Notes under the pieces: model-generated | What the model was told of the DNA's origin: nothing | Databases searched by the model: none | What the model saw: only the letters and a program-made list of their open reading frames with translations | Source: Bacteroidales bacterium | GTDB lineage: Bacteria; Bacteroidota; Bacteroidia; Bacteroidales; UBA1402 | NCBI GenBank assembly: GCA_028709215.1 | Contig: JAQVXI010000004.1 | Location: forward strand, 6,172-70,171 | DNA: 64,000 bases | Direction of reading: 5' to 3' | Position numbers and translations under genes: made by a program | Shown: piece after piece, positions 56,650 through 64,000 of the stretch | How the letters are laid out: every line of letters starts with the position of its first letter | Position numbering within the stretch: position 1 is the stretch's first letter

Positions 56650-57357
56650 CTATATCAAAGATTGCTCCAACTTATTTTTCCATTTTTCCCAATCCGGCAT
56701 CTCTGCAGCCAACAATTCATAAAATGCCTTGGTATGATTCCGATGGATAAGATGGCAAAGCTCGTGCGTAATCACGTATTCGATACAAGGCCGAGCTGCT
56801 TTAATCAGCTCAGCATTAAGAATAATCTTTCCGCTATTGGTACAACTGCCCCAGCGATTGTTCATCTCCTGAATATAAATTGAGGCCGGCGTTACATGGT
56901 ATCGTCCGAAGCGTTGAATAATAGGTTCCGCAATTTCTGCAAATTTAACTTTTGCATGGACACGATACCAATCATTCATTAACCCTTTAGCCTTCGATTT
57001 GGATGAACAAATGATTTCAAAACAGCGTCCTTTGTATCTTACACTATCAGGCCTCCCTATTGTAACATGTAACAAATATTGACGTCCCAAATACAAATGA
57101 GACTCTCCACTGATAAACCGACGTTCCGAAGTTCTATCTCCAAAAGACTTGAAATAGTGTTGCTGCCTGATAATCCAGGAAGCCCGTTTATGCACTTTGT
57201 CACGAATGGCTTCAACGGTGGCGTTTTCCGGTGCCTTTACCAGAACACTTTCATCCGGCAAAACCGCTATTGTCAAGGTCTTCCGGCTTGAATATTGAAC
57301 GCTGAATACGATATCGGAAGTTCCATAATGAATCGTATCTTCCATTACTTGTACCAT
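56650..57357 (-). CDS. YgjP/SprT-like zinc metallopeptidase (M48-type domain)
   Basis: 235 residues. The zinc motif is HELCH (H198, E199, H202), preceded by NNRWGSC near 166-172, which marks the YgjP/DUF45 family. Genes of this family are very often found next to hsdR in type I restriction loci. It overlaps the hsdR stop by 13 bases. The biochemical role in the locus is not established; proteolysis of HsdR is one possibility. Confidence 0.87.
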   Translation of the reverse strand: MVQVMEDTIHYGTSDIVFSVQYSSRKTLTIAVLPDESVLVKAPENATVEAIRDKVHKRASWIIRQQHYFKSFGDRTSERRFISGESHLYLGRQYLLHVTIGRPDSVRYKGRCFEIICSSKSKAKGLMNDWYRVHAKVKFAEIAEPIIQRFGRYHVTPASIYIQEMNNRWGSCTNSGKIILNAELIKAARPCIEYVITHELCHLIHRNHTKAFYELLAAEMPDWEKWKNKLEQSLI

Positions 57358-60300
57358 AATTTAGCGACATCCACACATTGGTCAATGATCGCATCCATAT
57401 CATCGAAAGTCAATGGAATAGCGTATTTGCGTTTAATCTCATCGATGAGAAAATCTTCCAACTCAATTTTCATTTTTCCAATCAAGGTCGAATTGGTTTG
57501 CCAGTCCACAATGACTTTAGGTTGGATGATGGCATCAAAGGCCAAAGCCGTGTCCAAGGCAACTTGCTTTATATCAACATATTTTTCCACTTCCATTTGA
57601 ATGGATTTGTAGACTTCCAGACTTAAGCCGAAGAATGCTTTCCCTACGTTGCTGCCAACCAGCTCTTTTGGAATCTCCTTATCTGTATGAGCCAACACTT
57701 CTTCTTTATGCTTCAACACCCGATCCAGATATTCCGCTTCGTCGATACGTCCCTGTTCGTAATCGGCAATGGTTTCTTTCAGCATTTGTGAAAACTTCTT
57801 GTAAAAAGCAGGGTCAGTCTCCATCTTCTCATGAATATATTTGGCAGTTCTCGAAGCAATCGTATCCGCTTTGGCAGCTTTACCGGTTATCTTTTCTATC
57901 TCAGCCTCAAATTTTTCTTTATCGAAGATGTTTACCAACTCCGTAATGGTTTTCACCTCACCACTTTCAATGTGCGTATTGATCAGTTTCTGAATCTGTC
58001 CCTCAAACTGTTTATAATTGATGGCATCCGAATAACGCTCTTGAACCGCACTTCGTAACTTCAGGAACAAGGTTAAATCCTCTTTGTACGTACAGATCAT
58101 TGTTTCCGGCGTTTCTTTGTGAAACTCGATGGAAGACAATGCAATTTTCAGGCAACGGGCAAAAGCGGTGAGTTTGTCGTAAAAGTCCTGACGTTTGTCT
58201 TCAAAGCGAAGCAATCGGCTATACGTTTCCAAATCCCGTTTGTTTGAGATTTCTTTAAACAGGCTCCATAGGTCGGAATAGCGTTGCGACAATTGAGTTA
58301 TCTCTTCTTTGATATCGACCATGGTCTGGTGAATATCAGCCATCTCTTCGGTATCGTAGTCGGCATATAGATCCAACGCATCATTCAGTTTACTCAACAC
58401 GCCGTAATAGTCGATAATGTACCCGAACTCTTTGTCGTCACAGACTCTGTTTACACGAGCAACAGCTTGAAGCAAGGTATGATTTGTCAGATTCCGGTCT
58501 AAATACATCACCGTATTTTTGGGTTCATCAAACCCTGTCAGTAACTTATCTACCACAATCATAATTTCGGGAGCATCCGCATTCTTGAAACTGCTGATCA
58601 GGTTTGTTTCATACTTTTTGGGGGTTCCGTGTTCGTCCATCATTTTTTTCCAGAAAGCCTTTTCCATGCTGCTGGTTTCTCCATAAGCTGTTTCTTCTCC
58701 TTCACGGTCATCGGGAGACGTAATAAGCACCTCGGTAGAAATGATACCGATTTCATCCAAGAATTCCTTATACTTGATGGCCACCCGTTTTTTAGGACAA
58801 ACCAGTTGACCCTTAAATTTGGTTCCTTGCCAGTTGTCCCTGAAATGCAGTGAAACATCCCATGCTATGGCATAAATGCGTTGCTCAGCTTCATTGAGTT
58901 GCTCGGCCCGGCTGAATTTCTTTTTTAAATCAGCCTGCTGATAATCCGACAAAGACTCGCACACCCTATTGAAATAATTATCAATGGCATTTTCATGAAC
59001 CATTTGAGGAACCATGCGTCCCTCATATAGTAACGGTACCACGGCTCCGTCTTTTACCGCCTGATCCACCGTATAGACAGGATTTATCATTCCACCGAAC
59101 GTAAGAGCAGTACTTTTTTCCTTTTTCATCAAAGGCGTTCCCGTCATCGCGATGCAGCAAGCGTTGGGCAGTGTTTGTTGCATCCTGATGGCCATTTCTC
59201 CGTATTGGCTGCGATGTGCCTCATCAATAAGGATAAAGATGTTGGGACTTTCCAAGGGTTTCTTGATGCGATGAACAGCCGTCTCAAATTTGTTAATGAT
59301 GGTGGTGATTACGGCATCTGTGGTGCTCTCCAACAATTCAACCAAGTGCGTACCCGTTTTCGCATTTAGAGCATACGTACCACATTTTTTAAACGTGCCT
59401 GTAATTTGCCTGTCTAGATCTGTTCGATCGGTTACCAACACAATTTTGGGATTCCGAATCGATTTATCGAGCACAATGGCTTGTGCCAACATCACCATGG
59501 TCAACGATTTTCCGCTGCCCTGTGTATGCCAGATTACGCCACCTTTCCGTTTGCCGTTCTCCATGATGCGTATCCGTTCCATGGTTTTCTTAACGGCAAA
59601 GAATTGTTGATAGCGTGCCACCTTCTTTACGCCATTGTCGTAAAGGGTAAAGTTGAACAGTATTTCAAGCAATCGCTGCGGACGGCACAAGCAATACAGG
59701 TATTCGTCTTGCAAGGTGGGGGCGATTTCTGCCTTTTCAATCTCTAGGAAATGCTGTTCTACATAGTGATAACGGGTGGCAAATAGATTCTTCCGCTGTT
59801 CCTCTTTCAGGGGTTGATTCACCAATTGATGCAATTCGACTTGATACGATAGCTCTTCTTCCCTTGTTGCAAATTGCTCTCTCCATTTAGACCAGAACTT
59901 TTCAGGCGTGCCAGTCGTGGCATACGAAGCGAACGAATTGGCAAGCCCCAAAAGCAAAGCGGAATACTGGTACAATTCACGGATACCATCTTCTTTTTGA
60001 TTACGCAGGTGTTGCGAGATGGCTTGTTCCAAAGAGTCCTTCACATCCGGCCGCTTGCATTCGATGACGACCAAAGGAATGCCGTTGACAAACAAAACGA
60101 TATCCGGTCTGTAGGTCTCCGTCATCCCTGCACGGCAAACGGCAAATTCTTCGGTAACATGGAATACATTCCGTTCCGGATTTTTCCAATCGATGTATTG
60201 CAGGTTGTAGCTTTTCTTGTCACCATCTATACTTTGTTCCAGCGATTTGCCATACGTCAATAGGTTATAAACGCTTTCATTGGCTGAAATATATCCTTCA

Positions 60301-60566
60301 TCCATCGCGATGTTACGCATCGCAACAACGCCATTCTCAATGTTCTGAGCCGAAAAGAAGGAGGTCTTCGTCCCGCTCACCTGAATCTCGGAATTGATTT
60401 CCTGCAATTGTTTTCGCAAAACCGGCTCCAAAAGCACGTTCGTGATTTTACCGCCACGGAGCTCTAATGCCTCCTCTTGGGAGAGGTACGTATAGCCTAG
60501 TTTCTGCAAGAATTGCAACGCAGGGATTTGGCTGATGTGGTCTTCTTTGAAGGATATGTTGTTCAT
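57345..60566 (-). CDS. hsdR: Type I restriction enzyme HsdR subunit
   Basis: 1073 residues. The nuclease domain has D, then E-x-K in YRPDIVLFVNGIPLVVIECK; the D-to-E spacing of 14 equals that of EcoR124I. Helicase motifs follow: Walker A HTQGSGKS (about 347-354), DEAH (about 448), MTGTPL and the motif V/VI blocks (LLTGFDEP, QAVARVNR). It is the translocase and nuclease of a type I system, working with HsdM and HsdS. Intact, with no visible disruption. Confidence 0.96.
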   Translation of the reverse strand: MNNISFKEDHISQIPALQFLQKLGYTYLSQEEALELRGGKITNVLLEPVLRKQLQEINSEIQVSGTKTSFFSAQNIENGVVAMRNIAMDEGYISANESVYNLLTYGKSLEQSIDGDKKSYNLQYIDWKNPERNVFHVTEEFAVCRAGMTETYRPDIVLFVNGIPLVVIECKRPDVKDSLEQAISQHLRNQKEDGIRELYQYSALLLGLANSFASYATTGTPEKFWSKWREQFATREEELSYQVELHQLVNQPLKEEQRKNLFATRYHYVEQHFLEIEKAEIAPTLQDEYLYCLCRPQRLLEILFNFTLYDNGVKKVARYQQFFAVKKTMERIRIMENGKRKGGVIWHTQGSGKSLTMVMLAQAIVLDKSIRNPKIVLVTDRTDLDRQITGTFKKCGTYALNAKTGTHLVELLESTTDAVITTIINKFETAVHRIKKPLESPNIFILIDEAHRSQYGEMAIRMQQTLPNACCIAMTGTPLMKKEKSTALTFGGMINPVYTVDQAVKDGAVVPLLYEGRMVPQMVHENAIDNYFNRVCESLSDYQQADLKKKFSRAEQLNEAEQRIYAIAWDVSLHFRDNWQGTKFKGQLVCPKKRVAIKYKEFLDEIGIISTEVLITSPDDREGEETAYGETSSMEKAFWKKMMDEHGTPKKYETNLISSFKNADAPEIMIVVDKLLTGFDEPKNTVMYLDRNLTNHTLLQAVARVNRVCDDKEFGYIIDYYGVLSKLNDALDLYADYDTEEMADIHQTMVDIKEEITQLSQRYSDLWSLFKEISNKRDLETYSRLLRFEDKRQDFYDKLTAFARCLKIALSSIEFHKETPETMICTYKEDLTLFLKLRSAVQERYSDAINYKQFEGQIQKLINTHIESGEVKTITELVNIFDKEKFEAEIEKITGKAAKADTIASRTAKYIHEKMETDPAFYKKFSQMLKETIADYEQGRIDEAEYLDRVLKHKEEVLAHTDKEIPKELVGSNVGKAFFGLSLEVYKSIQMEVEKYVDIKQVALDTALAFDAIIQPKVIVDWQTNSTLIGKMKIELEDFLIDEIKRKYAIPLTFDDMDAIIDQCVDVAKLWYK

Positions 60567-60618
60567 AATGCTGATAGCTTATACGACAAATCGATGGTGC
60601 CATGAAGTGACTTCATTT

Positions 60619-61638
60619 TTAGTTGTTTTTGTCACGTATGGTCTTTATCGCTTTGTCAAAGTCGGATTCTATTTTTTGTACTTTATTAAATTCTTCATAT
60701 TCTGCAAACGCTTTTTGTTCAGCCTCTTTTGCTGAAATGCAGCCTTTACCTTCTAGTACCTGATATTCGCTAAATTCAAGGAATTTGTTCACGCTTAAGG
60801 CGAATTGCCTCATCGTAAAAGTGTTACGGTTTTCAATGATACGCTCAATATAATCGAAATAACTGCTTATGGTACGTTCGAGTCTTTTTATCTCCTGTTC
60901 ACTCAGATAGTTTTTTGCAATGATGGTATCCGATTTTAGAATTCGACCATTAGGTGCGTTTTTCCAGGTGCTCAGTCCCATGAATTCTTTGGTATTATCG
61001 GCACTCTTGTATATAATTTCGGCAGCAGTCCGTCCATTTATAGCAAAATGAAATTTATTTTGTACCGTAGCATAAAATTCATTGGTAATGTTTGATTTTG
61101 GATCGTAATCGATACTACATTCTGCAAAAATATCGGTTATTTGCTGGTATATCCGGCGTTCGCTGGAGCGAATGGAACGAACACGTTCCAGCAATTCTTT
61201 GAAATAATCTTTGCCAAAATACCGTCCGTTTTTCAAGCGGTTATCGTCCATCACGAAACCTTTTATAATGTATTCTTTCAGTGTATTGGTTGCCCATATA
61301 CGGAAACGCGTCGCTTGAGTCGAATTTACACGATAACCAACAGATATTATGGCATCAAGGTTGTAATAATCTATGTTTCGTTTCACCTCACGGGTACCTT
61401 CGGTTTGAACTGTTTCCAAAATGGAAATAGTTGCCTCACGGGTTAATTCGCCACTCTCGTATATATTGTCCAAATGTTTGCTTATTGCAGGTACATTAAC
61501 GCTAAATAATTGTGCGATTGATTTTTGGCTAAGCCAAACCGTTTCGTTATGCAAAATCACCTCCACCTTAATCTCACCATTGGGTGTAGTATACAGCAGA
61601 AAATCTGTCAGTTCATCTTTTATGCTTAGTTTATCCAT
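60619..61638 (-). CDS. RhuM-family protein
   Basis: 339 residues. The RhuM/PF13310 hallmarks are present: ETVWLSQKSIAQLFSVNVPAISKHL, then NIDYYNLDAIISVGYRVNS and TQATRFRIWATNTLKEYI. The N-terminal part looks like a helix-turn-helix. RhuM-like proteins are often carried inside type I restriction operons and mobile islands; function is unknown, with toxin or DNA-binding roles suggested. It is 52 bases before hsdR. Confidence 0.88.
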   Translation of the reverse strand: MDKLSIKDELTDFLLYTTPNGEIKVEVILHNETVWLSQKSIAQLFSVNVPAISKHLDNIYESGELTREATISILETVQTEGTREVKRNIDYYNLDAIISVGYRVNSTQATRFRIWATNTLKEYIIKGFVMDDNRLKNGRYFGKDYFKELLERVRSIRSSERRIYQQITDIFAECSIDYDPKSNITNEFYATVQNKFHFAINGRTAAEIIYKSADNTKEFMGLSTWKNAPNGRILKSDTIIAKNYLSEQEIKRLERTISSYFDYIERIIENRNTFTMRQFALSVNKFLEFSEYQVLEGKGCISAKEAEQKAFAEYEEFNKVQKIESDFDKAIKTIRDKNN

Positions 61639-61723
61639 GACGTTCCATTTTCCGTTTCAAATTATTTATATCTCCTGTTTGTTTCTTCGTTAGTTTTTTC
61701 TAAAAACCGCATTCCGTTGCGCT

Positions 61724-62203
61724 TTAGTAGCTATTCCAATGTTGCTTTGCAAACATTCGCATGCCATTTCCCGGGCTATACCAAGGGTATAAATGGAGGA
61801 ACTCTTTTTCTGCTTCTTCAAATACCTCTGCATCAATTACATCAACATGATGCAAATAAAGCAAACCAATCACAGCAGATCGCGATTGACCCTGATTGCA
61901 ATGGACAAATATTTTTTGGTTCACAACATTACTGCCAATTGCTTTTATCGCCTCATCAATAATTTCCTTAGGAATATATTCAGGATCAGGAGCATCCACC
62001 AAGTTTAATATTAAGTGGTTGTCTCGGTAAGCAATTAAATATTCGGGGTGCTCCTTGGGTGCAGATCTTCCAGTATATCCTAATGCCTGACGATGATACG
62101 GTTCTTTACAAGCGTGAATTACAAACCATCCGTCCTGATGCCTTACAATATTCTCGTAATCAGCCTGAGAGCCGATATGCAGATTGGGGTATATTTCTTT
62201 CAT
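61724..62203 (-). CDS. Dual-specificity/tyrosine-phosphatase-like protein
   Basis: 159 residues. The active-site signature HCNQGQSRSA gives C102 and R108 (CX5R), and D70 or D73 in LNLVDAPDPEY can act as the general acid, as in cysteine phosphatases. The start overlaps the hsdS stop by four bases (ATGA), so translation is coupled to hsdS. A phosphatase in a type I restriction operon is unusual. Substrate could be a phosphoprotein, a nucleotide or RNA 5' end; nothing in the sequence decides this. Confidence 0.8.
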   Translation of the reverse strand: MKEIYPNLHIGSQADYENIVRHQDGWFVIHACKEPYHRQALGYTGRSAPKEHPEYLIAYRDNHLILNLVDAPDPEYIPKEIIDEAIKAIGSNVVNQKIFVHCNQGQSRSAVIGLLYLHHVDVIDAEVFEEAEKEFLHLYPWYSPGNGMRMFAKQHWNSY

Positions 62204-63486
62204 AGTACTCGCTTCTTACCGGTTAATAGTTGTTGCATAAGTCCATATTTTTGAGTGCGGAGGTATGAAAGTTTCTGTTTGGCAAGGTTTATCTCACGAT
62301 CGGCGGTGGTTAATCGCTCGGCTATTGCTGTTTGTTCAGCAAATACAGGAACGAACACTTTTACAGTCCCAAAGTCTTTGAATTTGCAATTAAGTGTATC
62401 ACTAACTAATCCTTGAGAATGTCTCCAAAATTCATTTATTACTTTTGAGGTTTGAAATAAATAAGCAAAAAATAACACGTTCGTCCCTTTTTGGGGTGTA
62501 ACAATAGTATATGCGGGACTAACTATACCTTCGATGTAGGACAATGCACTACGACCCTGCCACATACGCATTGTATTATATCCAATATCACCTTCACAAA
62601 TTCGTTTATACTTTGATTTATCGTCATTGGAATTGTCTTTCTTGTCAGAATCCGTTTGGTAAATAATACCTAGATCAGCCGTTATAGAGAGTAACGGTAA
62701 ATCTACAACGTTGGTCTCAACTCGTTCCGTAAATAAGTCTTTTAATTTTACAGTCTGCCATGGAGTGTTGAAACCTGAGATACGTTTCTTCCCTGTTAGC
62801 AGTCGCTGCATGAGGGCGCATTTACGGGTTTGTAAAGACTCTATTAATCGACTATGCATTTCAATAGACCTGTCCCATACGGATAGAATTTCGGCAATTT
62901 TTTGTTGCTCGGGGAGAGGAGGAACAAGTACTTCTAATTTTGAAATGTGATTATAACTGATTGAATAAACCTTTGTCCCTTGAGCAACTTGTTTTAATGC
63001 AATAGCCGATTTTGTATTTTTAAACAAATAACGCCCAAAACCCAATGCTATTTCATTCGTATTGCAACGAAGCGGCATAGTATGTAAGCCACTAATCACT
63101 TTGTGATTATTTGTTTCTATAATTTCCCATGATTTGCCAATACCTTCGTAATCTTCCGAAGCATCTGCGAGTATAATATCTCCATTTTTGAGATATGGAA
63201 AAGTTGAATCAACGAGTCGTTCTTTTTTAATAAGACCGTCAAAAATAAAAGGCAATTTGTCCTTTTTCAAATCGACACAGTCTTTCTCCTTATTTAGATG
63301 AATATCACCATAATGAATATAATTCAGTTTTTGTTGCTCAATAGTCATTTGGTCACGTGAAAATGAAAAACTTCCAAGCAGGAAAAAAATATCTCCCAGA
63401 TTCCTCACCTCCCATTCTTTTGGGATAATTCCCAACGAACTGTATTTATATCCTTGTGGTATATTGCTATGTTTATTATCCATCAT
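62200..63486 (-). CDS. hsdS: Type I restriction specificity subunit HsdS
   Basis: 428 residues with two target-recognition domains. The first half ends in PLPEQQKIAEILSVWDRSIE and ALMQRLLTGKKR; the second ends in FAEQTAIAERLTTADREI and GLMQQLLTGKKR. The two repeats are the conserved helices that separate the recognition domains. It sets the DNA target of the system. The gene is intact and starts 20 bases after an ATPase gene. The two repeat copies are alike in protein but not identical in DNA. Confidence 0.93.
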   Translation of the reverse strand: MMDNKHSNIPQGYKYSSLGIIPKEWEVRNLGDIFFLLGSFSFSRDQMTIEQQKLNYIHYGDIHLNKEKDCVDLKKDKLPFIFDGLIKKERLVDSTFPYLKNGDIILADASEDYEGIGKSWEIIETNNHKVISGLHTMPLRCNTNEIALGFGRYLFKNTKSAIALKQVAQGTKVYSISYNHISKLEVLVPPLPEQQKIAEILSVWDRSIEMHSRLIESLQTRKCALMQRLLTGKKRISGFNTPWQTVKLKDLFTERVETNVVDLPLLSITADLGIIYQTDSDKKDNSNDDKSKYKRICEGDIGYNTMRMWQGRSALSYIEGIVSPAYTIVTPQKGTNVLFFAYLFQTSKVINEFWRHSQGLVSDTLNCKFKDFGTVKVFVPVFAEQTAIAERLTTADREINLAKQKLSYLRTQKYGLMQQLLTGKKRVL

Positions 63487-63505
63487 GTAATTTTCTTGAC
63501 TATTG

Positions 63506-64000
63506 TTAAACTCGTTTATTAAACTCAGAAAGCCACGTTATCAGTTTGTCTACATCTGCTTCAATTTCATTTGGCTCAGGAATCGCCACAGGTGTTTCCA
63601 TTGGCTGGCTATGTTCATAACAGGAATATCTTGTCATATAATCGTTTATCAAATCGCAGTCCGTTTTTTTAATTTTGGCAAGTTTGTCTACTTTTCCCAT
63701 CGTATTTACAGACCGTCTATACCTTTGTATGACATCTGCCAGAAAATCAAATTCCACAATTCTCTCAACTACTATTCTAACATCACTACAAAGCATCTTT
63801 CCATAAGGATAATATGTTTCACTTCCGCTTTCACCGAAAACTTTTTTTGCTTTAGCTATTTTATCGTATTTAATGCTGTTTAATGCCTTTGTTGTATTCT
63901 TAGCAAAAAGAGGTGTATCACCAACTTCTCCTGTCCCCCAATGCTCACTTCTTATGCCAATGATTTGAATTTTGCTTTGATCACATTTGTCATTTAACAA
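63506..64000 (-). CDS. C-terminal part of an AAA-type ATPase (partial)
   Basis: 164 residues open to the right edge of the window; the first codon seen is not a real start. The segment CSDVRIVVERIVEFDFLADVIQ and then YRRSVNTMGK resembles the C-terminal block of large wide-domain AAA ATPases (AAA_13/PrrC/RloC-like) found in restriction islands. No Walker motif is in view. It lies between the expected hsdM and hsdS, the usual site of such accessory genes. Family assignment is moderate. Confidence 0.5.
   Translation of the reverse strand: MLNDKCDQSKIQIIGIRSEHWGTGEVGDTPLFAKNTTKALNSIKYDKIAKAKKVFGESGSETYYPYGKMLCSDVRIVVERIVEFDFLADVIQRYRRSVNTMGKVDKLAKIKKTDCDLINDYMTRYSCYEHSQPMETPVAIPEPNEIEADVDKLITWLSEFNKRV

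Noticed and set aside
62200-63486. Phase-variable hsdS by inversion
   Set aside because: The two LLTGKKR repeats are similar in protein but diverged in DNA, and no silent hsdS copy or recombinase is in the window.

Overview
The window is a 64 kb piece of a Bacteroidota chromosome, most likely order Bacteroidales. The evidence is a complete type IX secretion core (porP-porK-porL-porM-porN), promoters of the Bacteroidetes form (TTTG, about 19 bases, TAnnTTTG), few recognisable Shine-Dalgarno sites, glycine-lipid acyltransferase genes, DUF3078, DUF2264 and BNR_4 proteins, and small outer-membrane barrels ending in Phe. I cannot fix the family or genus from sequence alone.

Layout. 1-2262 (minus): start of the division/cell-wall cluster, mraZ-rsmH-ftsL-ftsI (ftsI runs off the left edge), with an MraZ operator in front. 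2485-4283 (plus): two acyltransferases resembling GlsA/GlsB. 4329-10132: metG, then a minus-strand operon for the bifurcating transhydrogenase NfnAB plus a small envelope protein, then a HAD phosphatase. 10154-18235: outer-membrane barrel, tRNA-Leu, an ATPase gene broken by one stop codon, a secreted BNR_4 protein, a UPF0316 membrane protein, a Trk/Ktr potassium system, MscL and a DUF3078 protein. 18329-26784: a reduced methyltransferase-like protein, the cobalamin adenosyltransferase, a small DUF2795 gene with a structured leader, the por (T9SS) operon and mannose-1-phosphate guanylyltransferase. 26781-31068: LptB, the MlaE/MlaF lipid transporter, exonuclease III and a membrane histidine kinase. 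31056-33068: a secreted DUF2264 protein.

33162-47651 (minus) is the translation/transcription block. In transcription order it reads rpsU, xerC, hpf, tRNA-Tyr, tRNA-Gly, tRNA-Thr, tuf, tRNA-Trp, secE, nusG, rplK, rplA, rplJ, rplL, rpoB, rpoC. Hairpins after tuf and between rplL and rpoB could tune expression inside it. 47799-54093: aminopeptidase P, a gamma-carbonic-anhydrase-like protein, topA, an ECF sigma factor and a membrane-anchored AraC-type regulator.

54145-64000 (minus) is an accessory, defence-type island that reads more AT-rich than the core genes. In transcription order: C-terminal part of an AAA-type ATPase (cut by the window edge), hsdS, a dual-specificity-phosphatase-like gene overlapping hsdS, a RhuM-family gene, hsdR, a YgjP/SprT-like metallopeptidase, and then a tightly overlapping cassette of winged-helix protein, nucleotidyltransferase and metallophosphoesterase. 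A near-perfect inverted repeat sits on the cassette promoter. hsdM is not in the window and is expected beyond 64000. The three-gene cassette and the phosphatase inserted in the type I restriction operon are the best candidates for something undescribed; their functions are inferred from motifs and context only.
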